Below, one piece after another: positions 36,746 to 45,303 of a stretch of 64,000 nt of DNA. A program made the position numbers and the translations under genes. This DNA comes from Mesorhizobium sp. M00.F.Ca.ET.216.01.1.1 (GTDB lineage: Bacteria; Pseudomonadota; Alphaproteobacteria; Rhizobiales; Rhizobiaceae), in the NCBI RefSeq assembly GCF_004010325.2, contig NZ_SADR02000002.1, forward strand, positions 62,001-126,000, in the 5' to 3' direction. Within the stretch, counting starts at the first letter, position 1. Every line of letters begins with the position of its first letter. The notes under the pieces are model-generated. The model ran no database searches, was not told where the DNA came from, and saw nothing but the letters and a program-made list of their open reading frames with translations.

Positions 36746-37246
36746 ATGGCTCTATACGAACATGTGTTCCTTGCCCGGCAGGACCTCTCGCAGCAGCAGG
36801 TCGATGCGCTTGTCGAACAGTACAAGGGCGTCATCTCAGCGAATGGCGGGTCCGTCGGCCGGGTCGAGAACTGGGGACTGAAGTCCCTCACCTACCGGGT
36901 CAACAAGAACCGGAAGGCATACTACACGCTGATGGACCTCGACTGCCCGCCGGCCGCGCTCAACGAGATGGAGCGCCAGATGGGCCTGTCCGAGGACGTG
37001 CTGCGTTTCCTGACCGTCAAGGTCGATGCGCATGAGGAAGGCCCGTCGGCGATGATGCAGAAGCGCGAAGAACGCTCGGAACGCGGCGGCTTCGGCGACC
37101 GTGACCGTGGCGATCGCGGCCCGCGCTCGTTCGGCGACCGTGACCGCGGCGACCGTGGCGATCGTCCGCCGCGCTCGTTCGGCGACGCCGGTGCCGACCG
37201 TGGTCCGCGCCGTCCGCGCGAAGGCTTTGAAGGGGGTGCAGAATAA
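36746..37246 (+). CDS. rpsF: 30S ribosomal protein S6
   Basis: 166 residues, longer than E. coli S6 (about 135). The S6 domain is residues 1-95 ([20 protein letters not shown] ... [21 protein letters not shown]). The tail, about 60 residues, is a charged, low-complexity region with repeated GDRDRGDRG and PRSFGD. It binds 16S rRNA with S18. Its stop overlaps the start of rpsR (TAATG). Confidence 0.97.
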   Translation: MALYEHVFLARQDLSQQQVDALVEQYKGVISANGGSVGRVENWGLKSLTYRVNKNRKAYYTLMDLDCPPAALNEMERQMGLSEDVLRFLTVKVDAHEEGPSAMMQKREERSERGGFGDRDRGDRGPRSFGDRDRGDRGDRPPRSFGDAGADRGPRRPREGFEGGAE

Positions 37247-37494
37247 TGGTCGACATCAACCAGATCCCGACCCGGCGCCCGTTCCACCGCCGTCGCAAGA
37301 CCTGCCCGTTCTCCGGCGCCAACGCACCCAAGATCGATTACAAGGACGTGCGTCTCCTGCAGCGCTACATTTCAGAGCGCGGCAAGATCGTGCCGTCGCG
37401 CATCACCGCCGTCAGCCAGAAGAAGCAGCGCGAGCTCGCCAAGGCGATCAAGCGCGCCCGCTTCCTCGGCCTGCTGCCCTACGTGGTTCGCTAA
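37246..37494 (+). CDS. rpsR: 30S ribosomal protein S18
   Basis: 82 residues. It contains [40 protein letters not shown] and a C-terminal LGLLPYVVR. It pairs with S6 in the 30S platform. It is followed by a 217-bp gap before rplI with no gene. Confidence 0.97.
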   Translation: MVDINQIPTRRPFHRRRKTCPFSGANAPKIDYKDVRLLQRYISERGKIVPSRITAVSQKKQRELAKAIKRARFLGLLPYVVR

Positions 37495-37711
37495 GACTTT
37501 CGAAGCGGGTGGTTCGCCGCCCGCTTCTCTCCCCACGGCGACGGGCGCCGCAGGGTTTTGGCATCAAATCCCGGGTTGAGGTGGCAAAAACCTCTAACTG
37601 CCGCGACAGGCAGGACAGCGACATAGGCGGTAATGCCCTCAGCTTCCTGACCTGTTCCAGACAATTCGGCGCCGATCCTGTGGATTGACGCTCAAACGAA
37701 GGAACAAAACC

Positions 37712-38299
37712 ATGGAAGTCATTCTTCTCGAACGCGTTTCCCGCCTCGGCCAGATGGGCGATACCGTCAAGGTCAGGGACGGGTTCGCCCGCAATTTCCT
37801 GCTGCCGCAGGGCAAGGCGCTGCGCGCCAACGAAGCCAACAAGAAGAAGTTCGAGGGCCAGCGCGCCCAGCTCGAAGCCCGCAACCTCGAGCGCAAGTCG
37901 GAAGCCACCCAGATTGCCGAAAAGCTCGACGGCAAGAGCTTCGTCGCCGTGCGTTCGGCCGGTGAGACTGGCCAGCTTTACGGTTCGGTGTCGACCCGCG
38001 ACATCGCCGAGCTGCTGACGGCAGAAGGTTTTTCGGTCAACCGCAACCAGATCCTGCTCAACCAGCCGATCAAGACCATCGGCGTCACCAATGTGGCGAT
38101 CGCGCTGCATCCGGAAGTCGAGGTCACCATCACGCTCAACATCGCCCGCACGGCCGACGAAGCCCAGCGCCAGGCCAAGGGCGAGACGCTGACCACCGCC
38201 GAGGCCATCTATGGCGAGGACATCAACGACAATGCGCGGCCGGAAAACTTCTTCGACCCGAATGCCGAATTCGAAGGCGGCGAAGAAGACAACGCCTGA
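37712..38299 (+). CDS. rplI: 50S ribosomal protein L9
   Basis: 195 residues, start [20 protein letters not shown] after an AGGA site; an upstream in-frame TTG is not used. The long connecting helix and C-terminal domain ([17 protein letters not shown] ... [14 protein letters not shown]) are normal, with an acidic extension of about 25 residues ([15 protein letters not shown]). It binds 23S rRNA at the base of the L1 stalk. A strong terminator follows. Confidence 0.97.
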   Translation: MEVILLERVSRLGQMGDTVKVRDGFARNFLLPQGKALRANEANKKKFEGQRAQLEARNLERKSEATQIAEKLDGKSFVAVRSAGETGQLYGSVSTRDIAELLTAEGFSVNRNQILLNQPIKTIGVTNVAIALHPEVEVTITLNIARTADEAQRQAKGETLTTAEAIYGEDINDNARPENFFDPNAEFEGGEEDNA

Positions 38300-38357
38300 T
38301 CGCACATGACGGAGCGCATCCAAAGGGATGCGCGGCGCTGTAGTTGTTTCTGGACCA

Positions 38358-38385
38358 ATGCCCGGGCCTCGCGCCCGGGCATTTT
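38358..38385 (+). terminator. Rho-independent terminator of the rpsF-rpsR-rplI transcript
   Basis: A 10-bp perfect GC-rich stem (ATGCCCGGGC with GCCCGGGCAT), 5-nt loop, then TTTTT. Confidence 0.9.
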
Positions 38386-38464
38386 TGTGCCAAATGGAAC
38401 TTTTCGAACCCCTATATCTTGTTGCAGACTAGGACAGCCTGTCTGACCGAGAGGGGATTTGGTC

Positions 38465-39754
38465 ATGAACGTTCTGCTGAAACGCATTCTCGACCGCCTG
38501 GTGCGCACCGGCAATCTCAAGGTGACCGGGCCGAAGGGTTTTACAGTGGTTTTCGGCGACGGCAGCGGCGAGCCTGTGCACATGCACATCAAGACCGCGC
38601 ATGCCGAGCGCGCCATCAGCTTCGATCCGATGCTGGCGGTGCCGGAAGCCTATATGGACGGCGAACTCGACATTCTCGAAGGCGGCGTGCTGGGTGTGAT
38701 GCGCATCGCCTTCCAGAATATGGGCAGCGGCGGCATCGACGCCACCTGGTCGAAGGCGATCGAGGGCCTGCGCCACGCCTTCCGCCGCTTGCAACAGATC
38801 AACACGGCGGCGCGAGCACGCCGCAACGTGCAGCGCCACTACGATCTGTCGGGCGACCTCTACCGGCTCTTCCTCGACGACGACATGCAGTATTCCTGCG
38901 CCTATTTCGAGCAGCCGGACATGACGCTCGACGAGGCGCAGGCGGCCAAGAAGCGCCACATCGCCGCCAAGCTCAGGCTGAAGGCCGGCCAGACAGTGCT
39001 CGACATCGGCTCCGGCTGGGGCGGGCTCGGCCTCTATCTCGCCAAGGCGTTCGACGTTGACGTGCAAGGCGTGACGCTGTCGACCGAGCAGCACGGCGTC
39101 GCCACCGACCGCGCCCATGCGCAAGGCCTTGAAAACCGTGCGCATTTCGACCTGAAGGACTATCGTGAGCTCAACGAGCGTTTCGACCGTATCGTTTCGG
39201 TCGGCATGTTCGAGCATGTCGGCGTCAACCACTACCGCACCTTCTTCGAAAAGTCGGCGACGCTGCTGAAGCCGGACGGCGTCATGCTCTTGCACACGAT
39301 CGGCCGCTCCGGCGTGCCGTGGGCGACCAGCGCCTTCATCCGCAAATACATCTTCCCGGGCGGCTACGTCCCCTCGCTCTCAGAAGTGATGCCGGCAATC
39401 GAGAAGTCGGGGCTCGTGGTCACCGACATCGAGATCCTGCGGCTCCACTATGCCGATACGCTGAAGCACTGGGGCCAGCGCTTCGCCGCCAACCGCGACA
39501 AGGCCAAGGCGATCTATGACGAGCGCTTCTGCCGCATGTGGGAGTTCTACCTGGCCGCCTCTGAGGCCGCCTTCCGCTGGCAGGACCTTGTGATCTTCCA
39601 GATCCAGATCGCCAAGAAGAACGACACGCTGCCGATGACGCGCGACTACATGGGCAAATGCGAGAAGGCGCTGGAGATGCGCGATATGGGCCGTCGACGG
39701 GAGTCGGCGGTCGCCAAGCCGGCCCGCCGCCGCAAGGTTGCCGATCAGGAATAG
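38465..39754 (+). CDS. Cyclopropane-fatty-acyl-phospholipid synthase family methyltransferase
   Basis: 429 residues, start at ATG 38465 (MNVLLKRILDRLV) after GAGGGG. It has an N-terminal lipid-binding part and a SAM domain with VLDIGSGWGGLGLYLAKAF at about residue 180, then GVTLSTEQ and DRIVSVGMFEHVG, typical of CFA synthases. These add a methylene bridge to unsaturated acyl chains of membrane phospholipids in stationary phase. The C-terminal tail is basic (RRRESAVAKPARRRK). Confidence 0.93.
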   Translation: MNVLLKRILDRLVRTGNLKVTGPKGFTVVFGDGSGEPVHMHIKTAHAERAISFDPMLAVPEAYMDGELDILEGGVLGVMRIAFQNMGSGGIDATWSKAIEGLRHAFRRLQQINTAARARRNVQRHYDLSGDLYRLFLDDDMQYSCAYFEQPDMTLDEAQAAKKRHIAAKLRLKAGQTVLDIGSGWGGLGLYLAKAFDVDVQGVTLSTEQHGVATDRAHAQGLENRAHFDLKDYRELNERFDRIVSVGMFEHVGVNHYRTFFEKSATLLKPDGVMLLHTIGRSGVPWATSAFIRKYIFPGGYVPSLSEVMPAIEKSGLVVTDIEILRLHYADTLKHWGQRFAANRDKAKAIYDERFCRMWEFYLAASEAAFRWQDLVIFQIQIAKKNDTLPMTRDYMGKCEKALEMRDMGRRRESAVAKPARRRKVADQE

Positions 39755-39810
39755 AACTGCCGGCGGCCTGGCAATCAATCGGCCATTGTTCTTGCCATTG
39801 CCTCCCCAAG

Positions 39811-39847
39811 CATGAAAAAGGTCTCGTGATCACGAGACCTTTTCATG
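39811..39847. terminator. Palindromic bidirectional terminator overlapping the ynfA start
   Basis: A perfect 28-bp palindrome at 39816-39843 (AAAAGGTCTCGTGA and its complement) is extended by CATG on both sides. The A-run and T-run allow termination in both directions. The ynfA ATG (39845) lies in the right arm extension. Confidence 0.8.
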
Positions 39848-40168
39848 ACCTATCTCCTCTACATCGCCGCGGCGCTTGCCGAGATCGCCGGCTGCTTCTC
39901 GTTCTGGGCCTGGTGGCGGCTGGAGAAATCGCCGCTATGGCTGCTCCCCGGCCTTGCCTCGCTTGCCTTGTTCGGTTTCCTGCTGGCATTGGTCGACACA
40001 GTCGCCGCCGGCCGTGCCTACGCCGCCTATGGCGGCATCTACATCGCCGCCTCGCTTGGCTGGCTGTGGCTGGTGGAGGACGTGCGGCCCGACCGGTGGG
40101 ATCTTGCCGGTGCCGCGCTTTGCGTCGCCGGCGCCTCGGTCATCCTGCTCGCACCGCGCGGAGTCTGA
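39845..40168 (+). CDS. YnfA family inner membrane protein
   Basis: 107 residues, four membrane helices: [76 protein letters not shown]. It is of normal length for the UPF0060/YnfA family, SMR-like membrane proteins of uncertain transport function. No Shine-Dalgarno is visible because the upstream bases are the arm of a palindrome. Confidence 0.93.
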   Translation: MTYLLYIAAALAEIAGCFSFWAWWRLEKSPLWLLPGLASLALFGFLLALVDTVAAGRAYAAYGGIYIAASLGWLWLVEDVRPDRWDLAGAALCVAGASVILLAPRGV

Positions 40169-40171
40169 GCT

Positions 40172-41140
40172 ATGGAACTTCCTGCTCCACTCCGGCAGGG
40201 CGTCGAGCGCCTCCTCGACAAGGTGCCGCTGCCTGTCCTCAAGCAGGCTGCGAAGACGCTGTCGGACCGCTACCGCGCCGAGCTGCGCGACGGCCGCCTG
40301 CATATGGCCGAGGAGATGGCGGTGAAGGCCTATCTGGCGACGCGACTGCCGGCGACCTATGCCGCCGTCCGCGCCAGCCTCGATGCGCTGACCGATGCCC
40401 GGCCCGATTATGCGCCAAAGACCTTGCTCGATGTCGGCGCCGGCCCTGGCACGGTGCTTTGGGCCACGGCAGACCTCTGGCAAGATTTCGAACAGGCCGT
40501 GCTGCTTGAAGCGAGTGCGGCGGTGCGCAAGGTCGGCGAGGCGCTTGCCGCCGACGCGACCACCGCCAGGATTGAATGGCTGGCCGGTGACATCACTATC
40601 GACCTCGCCGATCTCAAGCCCGCCGACCTGGTCACCGCAGCCTATGTTCTCGACGAGATCGCGCCGGCGTCGCTGCCGAAGCTCATCGGCCGGCTCTGGC
40701 AACTGACCGCGGACACGCTGCTGATCGTCGAGCCGGGCACGCCGGCTGGATGGCAGCGCATTCTTGCCGTGCGCCGGCAGTTGATCGAGGCGGGCGCGCA
40801 TGTGCTTGCGCCTTGCCCGCATGACGCGCCCTGCCCGCTCGCTGCGCCCGACTGGTGCCATTTTTCCCGCCGCGTCGCCCGCTCGCGCCTGCACCGGCTG
40901 GCCAAGGATGCCGACGTACCATGGGAGGACGAGAAGTTTATCTACGTCGCAGCTTCGCGCCAGCCGACCGATCCGCCTCGGGGACGGGTGATCGCGCCGC
41001 CGAAATCGGGCTCCGGCAAGGTTTTGCTGAAGCTTTGCCAAGAGGATGGCGGCGCTGCCGAGAAACTGTTCAGCAAGCGCGACGGCGAGACGTTCAAGGC
41101 CGCGCGGCGGTTGGACTGGGGTGATGTGCTGCCGGAATGA
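40172..41140 (+). CDS. Rsm22-like small ribosomal subunit methyltransferase family protein
   Basis: 322 residues starting MELPAPLRQGVERLLDKVPL. The methyltransferase motif I is KTLLDVGAGPGTVLWATADL, followed by VLLEASAAVRKVGEAL. The cysteine cluster APCPHDAPCPL is typical of Rsm22 proteins, where these Cys can hold a metal or iron-sulfur cluster. Mitochondrial Rsm22 is associated with the small ribosomal subunit; the bacterial function is not well defined. It begins 3 bp after the ynfA stop. Confidence 0.88.
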   Translation: MELPAPLRQGVERLLDKVPLPVLKQAAKTLSDRYRAELRDGRLHMAEEMAVKAYLATRLPATYAAVRASLDALTDARPDYAPKTLLDVGAGPGTVLWATADLWQDFEQAVLLEASAAVRKVGEALAADATTARIEWLAGDITIDLADLKPADLVTAAYVLDEIAPASLPKLIGRLWQLTADTLLIVEPGTPAGWQRILAVRRQLIEAGAHVLAPCPHDAPCPLAAPDWCHFSRRVARSRLHRLAKDADVPWEDEKFIYVAASRQPTDPPRGRVIAPPKSGSGKVLLKLCQEDGGAAEKLFSKRDGETFKAARRLDWGDVLPE

Positions 41141-41164
41141 ATCCGGCCGATATTTTCCTGTTTT

Positions 41165-41180
41165 GTTCTCGTTCGAGAAC
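41165..41180. promoter_or_regulatory. Dyad upstream of dnaB
   Basis: GTTCTCG-TT-CGAGAAC, perfect. It lies 25 bp after the Rsm22-like gene and 165 bp before dnaB. A second dyad, AAGTCA-tcac-TGACTT, lies at 41288-41303. Confidence 0.3.
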
Positions 41181-41345
41181 GACTAGGCTCGTCGTCCTGA
41201 TTCGAGTCAACCGGGATTCTTTCCACCGAAAAATCTTGGCTGTGAATCGCGGGCACCAAGGCTGATTGGTTAGACACTGATGCAGATAAGTCATCACTGA
41301 CTTGTCCCATTCTGATATCGAGAAAACGGGATCGGAATCGGGGAC

Positions 41346-42839
41346 ATGATGGCAGAGGCAGCACGAAAATTCGGCGTGGCGGAAACACCGCTTTACCGCG
41401 AGGCGCCGAACAACATCGAGGCCGAGCAGGCGCTGCTTGGCGCCATCCTGGTCAACAACGACGCCTTCTACCGCGTCTCCGACTTCCTTAAATCAGGCCA
41501 TTTCTACGAGCCGTTGCACCGCAAGATTTTCGAGGTCGCGGCCGAGCTCATCCGCATGGGCAAGGTGGCGACGCCGATCACGCTGAAGACCTTCCTGCCG
41601 GCCGACGAGAAGGTGGGCGACATGACTGTGGCGCAATATGTCGTACGGCTGGCCGTTGAGGCGGTCACCGTCGTCAATGCCACCGACTATGGCCGCGCCA
41701 TCTACGACCTGGCGACGCGACGGGCGCTGATCACCGTCGGCGAGGACATGGTCAACATCGCCTATGATGCGCCGGTCGACATGTCACCGTCCGAGCAGAT
41801 CGAGGATGCCGAGCGACGCCTGTTCGAGCTGGCCGAGACCGGCCGCTACGACGGCGGCTTCGAGAGCTTTACCGACGCGGTCAAGACCGCCGTCGACATG
41901 GCCAACGCCGCCTATATGCGCGAGGGGCATCTGTCGGGCGTTGCAACCGGCCTGCGCGACCTCGACCGCCGCATGGGCGGCCTGCAGCCGTCCGACTTGA
42001 TCATCATCGCTGGCCGTCCGGGTATGGGCAAGACATCGCTTGCCACCAACATGGCCTTCAACATCGCCGAGGCCTATGTGCCGGCGCAGCAGGCCGACGG
42101 CTCGTTCAAGGCAGCCAATGGCGGTGTCGTCGGCTTCTTCTCGCTCGAAATGTCGTCGGAACAGCTCGCCACCCGTATCATCTCCGAGCAGACCGAAATC
42201 CCGTCGTCGAAGATCCGCCGCGGCGAGATCAGCGAGATGGATTTCGAAAAGCTCGTCGCCTGTTCGCAGACCATGCAGAAGATCCCGCTGTTCATCGACC
42301 AGACCGGCGGCATCTCCATTGCTCAGCTGTCTGCCCGCGCGCGCCGTCTGAAGCGCCAGCGCGGCCTCGACGTCATCGTCATCGACTATATCCAGCTGAT
42401 GCAGGGATCGAGCTCGAAATCCTCGCAGAACCGCGTGCAGGAGATCACCGAGATCACCACCGGGCTGAAGGCTCTGGCCAAGGAGCTGGCGGTGCCGATC
42501 ATCGCGCTGTCGCAGCTGTCGCGTCAGGTCGAAAGCCGTGACGACAAGCGCCCGCAGCTCTCGGACCTGCGTGAATCCGGTTCGATCGAGCAGGATGCCG
42601 ACGTGGTGCTGTTCGTCTACCGCGAGGAATATTACCTCAAGAACCGCGAACCCAAGCCCGGCACCGACGAATACATCAAGTGGGAAAACGAGATGAACGA
42701 AATGCGCGGCAAGGCCGAAGTCATCGTCGCCAAGCAGCGCCACGGCCCGACCGGCTCGGTCAGCCTCGCCTTCCAGGGCGAGTTCACCCGCTTCTCCGAC
42801 CTGGCCGAGGAGCATCATCTGCCGGACAGGTTTGAGTAG
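41346..42839 (+). CDS. dnaB: Replicative DNA helicase
   Basis: 497 residues. N-terminal DnaG-interacting domain (NNIEAEQALLGAILVNNDAF), linker, then a RecA-like ATPase with Walker A AGRPGMGKTSLA, VVGFFSLEMSSEQLATR, Walker B VIVIDYIQLM and SQLSRQVESRDDKRPQLSDL. It unwinds DNA at the fork as a hexamer. The start MMAEAARKFG is probable; the second ATG three bases on is equally possible. Confidence 0.97.
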   Translation: MMAEAARKFGVAETPLYREAPNNIEAEQALLGAILVNNDAFYRVSDFLKSGHFYEPLHRKIFEVAAELIRMGKVATPITLKTFLPADEKVGDMTVAQYVVRLAVEAVTVVNATDYGRAIYDLATRRALITVGEDMVNIAYDAPVDMSPSEQIEDAERRLFELAETGRYDGGFESFTDAVKTAVDMANAAYMREGHLSGVATGLRDLDRRMGGLQPSDLIIIAGRPGMGKTSLATNMAFNIAEAYVPAQQADGSFKAANGGVVGFFSLEMSSEQLATRIISEQTEIPSSKIRRGEISEMDFEKLVACSQTMQKIPLFIDQTGGISIAQLSARARRLKRQRGLDVIVIDYIQLMQGSSSKSSQNRVQEITEITTGLKALAKELAVPIIALSQLSRQVESRDDKRPQLSDLRESGSIEQDADVVLFVYREEYYLKNREPKPGTDEYIKWENEMNEMRGKAEVIVAKQRHGPTGSVSLAFQGEFTRFSDLAEEHHLPDRFE

Positions 42840-42888
42840 GCGTTTGTCCGCGGTCACAACAAAAATGCGGGATCACGGCGCTCTACGG

Positions 42889-42922
42889 CGCCCCCCTCTG
42901 TCCGGCAAGACAGAGGGGGGCG
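42889..42922. repeat. MITE-like palindrome, minimal copy
   Basis: The inverted arms CGCCCCCCTCTGTC and GACAGAGGGGGGCG surround only 6 nt. The arms match the ends of the longer element at 55882-56058, including the following CGAAGG. Confidence 0.6.
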
Positions 42923-42964
42923 CGAAGGATCACGCCGTCCGCCAGCGGGCGAGAAGGTAAGAGC

Positions 42965-44368
42965 TTGGCCAAATCGCGCGTCCAGTTCATCTGCCAGAAT
43001 TGCGGATCGGTGCATCAGCGCTGGGCCGGCAAATGCGATGCCTGCGGCGAATGGAACACGCTGGTCGAGGAAGGCACATCAGGCGGCATCGGTTCGGGGC
43101 CGGCCAACACACGCAATGCGCGCAAGGGCCGCGCCGTAGTGCTGACGACACTGTCCGGCGACATCGAGGATGCGCCGCGCATCGTTTCCGGCATCGGCGA
43201 GCTCGACCGCGCCACTGGCGGCGGCTTCGTGCGCGGCTCGGCGCTTCTAGTCGGCGGCGATCCCGGCATCGGCAAGTCGACGCTGCTCACCCAGGCGGCG
43301 GCAGCACTGGCGGCAAAGGGCCACCGCATCGTCTATGTCTCGGGCGAGGAGGCGGTTGCCCAGATCAGGCTGCGCGCGCAGCGCCTAGGCGTCGCCGCAA
43401 CCCCGGTCGAACTTGCCGCCGAGACCAATGTCGAGGACATCCTCGCCACAATCGCCGACGGCAAGCGGCCGGACCTGGTGATCCTCGATTCGATCCAGAC
43501 GTTGTGGACCGACATGGCCGAATCGGCGCCCGGCACCGTCACACAGGTACGCGCCGCCGCCCAGGCGATGATCCGCTACGCGAAATCCACAGGGGCGGCG
43601 ATCGTGCTGGTCGGCCACGTCACCAAGGAAGGCCAGATCGCCGGGCCGCGCGTCGTCGAACACATGGTCGACGCGGTGCTCTATTTCGAGGGCGAGGGCG
43701 GCCACCATTACCGCATTCTGCGCACGGTGAAGAACCGCTTCGGGCCGACCGACGAGATCGGCGTCTTCGAAATGTCGGACAAAGGCTTGAGGGAAGTCGC
43801 CAACCCGTCCGAGCTTTTCCTTGGCGAGCGCCATGCGAAATCGGCGGGTGCGGCGGTTTTTGCCGGCATGGAAGGAACCAGGCCGGTGCTGGTCGAGATT
43901 CAGGCGCTGGTGGCGCCATCGTCACTCGGCACGCCGCGCCGCGCCGTCGTCGGCTGGGACGGCGCCCGGCTGTCGATGATCCTCGCCGTCCTCGAAGCCC
44001 ATTGCGGGGTGCGCTTCGGCACCCACGACGTCTACCTCAACGTCGCTGGCGGCTACCGGATCAGCGAGCCGGCTGCCGATCTGGCGGTGGCTGCCGCGCT
44101 GGTTTCATCGCTCACCGGTCTTGCCCTTCCTGCAGATTGCGTCTATTTCGGCGAAATCAGCCTGTCGGGCGCGGTGAGGCCGGTTGCGCATGCGCAACAG
44201 CGGCTCAAAGAAGCCGAAAAGCTGGGTTTCGGAAGCGCGGTTCTGCCCTTGGGCAGCGAGGAACTTGCCGGGGGGATCGGGGCCGGCGCTTTCCAGCCCA
44301 CCGAGCTTGCCGATCTTGTGGCGCGCATAGCCGGCTCACGGCGCAGCCGCGCCGACGAGCAAGACTAG
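42965..44368 (+). CDS. radA: DNA repair protein RadA
   Basis: 467 residues with TTG start, after AAGG. N-terminal zinc finger FICQNCGSVHQRWAGKCDACG; Walker A VGGDPGIGKSTLL; the RadA-specific KNRFGPTDEIGVF; and a C-terminal Lon-like domain (DVYLNVAGGYRISEPAADLAV). It promotes branch migration in recombination. It follows dnaB after a 125-bp gap holding a repeat. Confidence 0.96.
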   Translation: MAKSRVQFICQNCGSVHQRWAGKCDACGEWNTLVEEGTSGGIGSGPANTRNARKGRAVVLTTLSGDIEDAPRIVSGIGELDRATGGGFVRGSALLVGGDPGIGKSTLLTQAAAALAAKGHRIVYVSGEEAVAQIRLRAQRLGVAATPVELAAETNVEDILATIADGKRPDLVILDSIQTLWTDMAESAPGTVTQVRAAAQAMIRYAKSTGAAIVLVGHVTKEGQIAGPRVVEHMVDAVLYFEGEGGHHYRILRTVKNRFGPTDEIGVFEMSDKGLREVANPSELFLGERHAKSAGAAVFAGMEGTRPVLVEIQALVAPSSLGTPRRAVVGWDGARLSMILAVLEAHCGVRFGTHDVYLNVAGGYRISEPAADLAVAAALVSSLTGLALPADCVYFGEISLSGAVRPVAHAQQRLKEAEKLGFGSAVLPLGSEELAGGIGAGAFQPTELADLVARIAGSRRSRADEQD

Positions 44369-44370
44369 TG

Positions 44371-44490
44371 CATGTCGCCCAAAAGTGCGCAGCGGTTTTG
44401 GGACAACGACATGCATCAAACAAAAGACTTGATGCGCGCCGCATGAATCCATTCAGATGCGACGCGCTTAAGGCGGCTCATGGAGTGGGG
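44371..44490. repeat. Dispersed palindromic repeat between radA and cvpA
   Basis: An imperfect inverted repeat: CATGTCG, CCAAAA with TTTTGGG and CGACATG at 44374-44415, followed by a second arm set (GATGCGCGCCGC ... GATGCGACGCGCTT). It resembles a short repeat common between alphaproteobacterial genes. Confidence 0.5.
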
Positions 44491-44498
44491 CGAAAGAC

Positions 44499-45176
44499 AT
44501 GCCGATTACGCTGCTTGACGGAATTCTCGTCGGCTTCACCCTGGTCTCGGCGATGCTCGCGATGGTTCGCGGCTTTTCACGCGAGATCCTGTCGATCATC
44601 TCCTGGGCGGCGGCTGCCGCGGCGGCCTTCTTCTTCTACAAGCCGGTGCTGCCTTACGTTCAGCCTTATATCGACAATGACAAGATCGCCATGGCAGCGG
44701 CCGCCGGCATCGTCTTCATCGTCGCGCTGATCGTCGTTTCGGTCATCACCATGAAGCTCGCCGACTGGATCATCGATTCCAGGATCGGCGCGCTCGACCG
44801 CACGCTCGGCTTCCTCTATGGCGCGGCGCGCGGCGTCCTGGTCGTCGCCGTCGCGCTGCTGTTCTTCAACTGGCTGGCCGGCGCCAAGGCCCCGGCCTGG
44901 GTCGCCGATGCCAAGTCGCGGCCGCTGCTGGAATCGATCGGCGCCAAGCTCGAAAGCCTGCTGCCCGAGGATCCGGAAAACGCCATCCTGAAGCAGCTCA
45001 ATCCTGGCCAGCCGGCGGCCGAGCCAGGGACAGAGACGCCTACGGCGCCCGATGCGCCGGCGGCGGATGCGCCTGCAACCGGCGACGAGGCCCCGGCACC
45101 GGACGACAGCGAGGGCGATGCCCCGGCCGACAATGCTCCGCCCCCTCCGCCCACCAATCCGGTGCCGGCAAACTGA
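44499..45176 (+). CDS. CvpA family membrane protein
   Basis: 225 residues. Four membrane helices in residues 1-130 (LDGILVGFTLVSAMLAMVRG, ILSIISWAAAAAAAFFFYK, and two more), then an unusually long Ala/Pro/Asp/Glu tail (about 50 residues, GTETPTAPDAPAADAPATGD). E. coli CvpA is needed for colicin V production and lies next to purF, as here. CvpA relatives support envelope integrity; the precise role is unknown. Confidence 0.92.
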   Translation: MPITLLDGILVGFTLVSAMLAMVRGFSREILSIISWAAAAAAAFFFYKPVLPYVQPYIDNDKIAMAAAAGIVFIVALIVVSVITMKLADWIIDSRIGALDRTLGFLYGAARGVLVVAVALLFFNWLAGAKAPAWVADAKSRPLLESIGAKLESLLPEDPENAILKQLNPGQPAAEPGTETPTAPDAPAADAPATGDEAPAPDDSEGDAPADNAPPPPPTNPVPAN

Positions 45177-45303
45177 TATGTGGCGAACTGGCGCCAGCAA
45201 AACGGGCGCCACAAGACCGACGATGATGTGAACGCCGCACAGCGTGGCGTTGCTTTCGCCGCGCTATCACCTTATATGGCGACTTTAGCGGAGCTTGAGC
45301 CCA

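Noticed and set aside
35110-36891. 593-codon minus-strand ORF
   Set aside because: Antisense of the LtaS/OpgB-like gene and the rpsF leader; no domain.
41165-41180. LexA (SOS) box at the dnaB upstream dyad
   Set aside because: GTTCTCGTTCGAGAAC does not fit the alphaproteobacterial GTTC-N7-GTTC pattern; kept only as a dyad.
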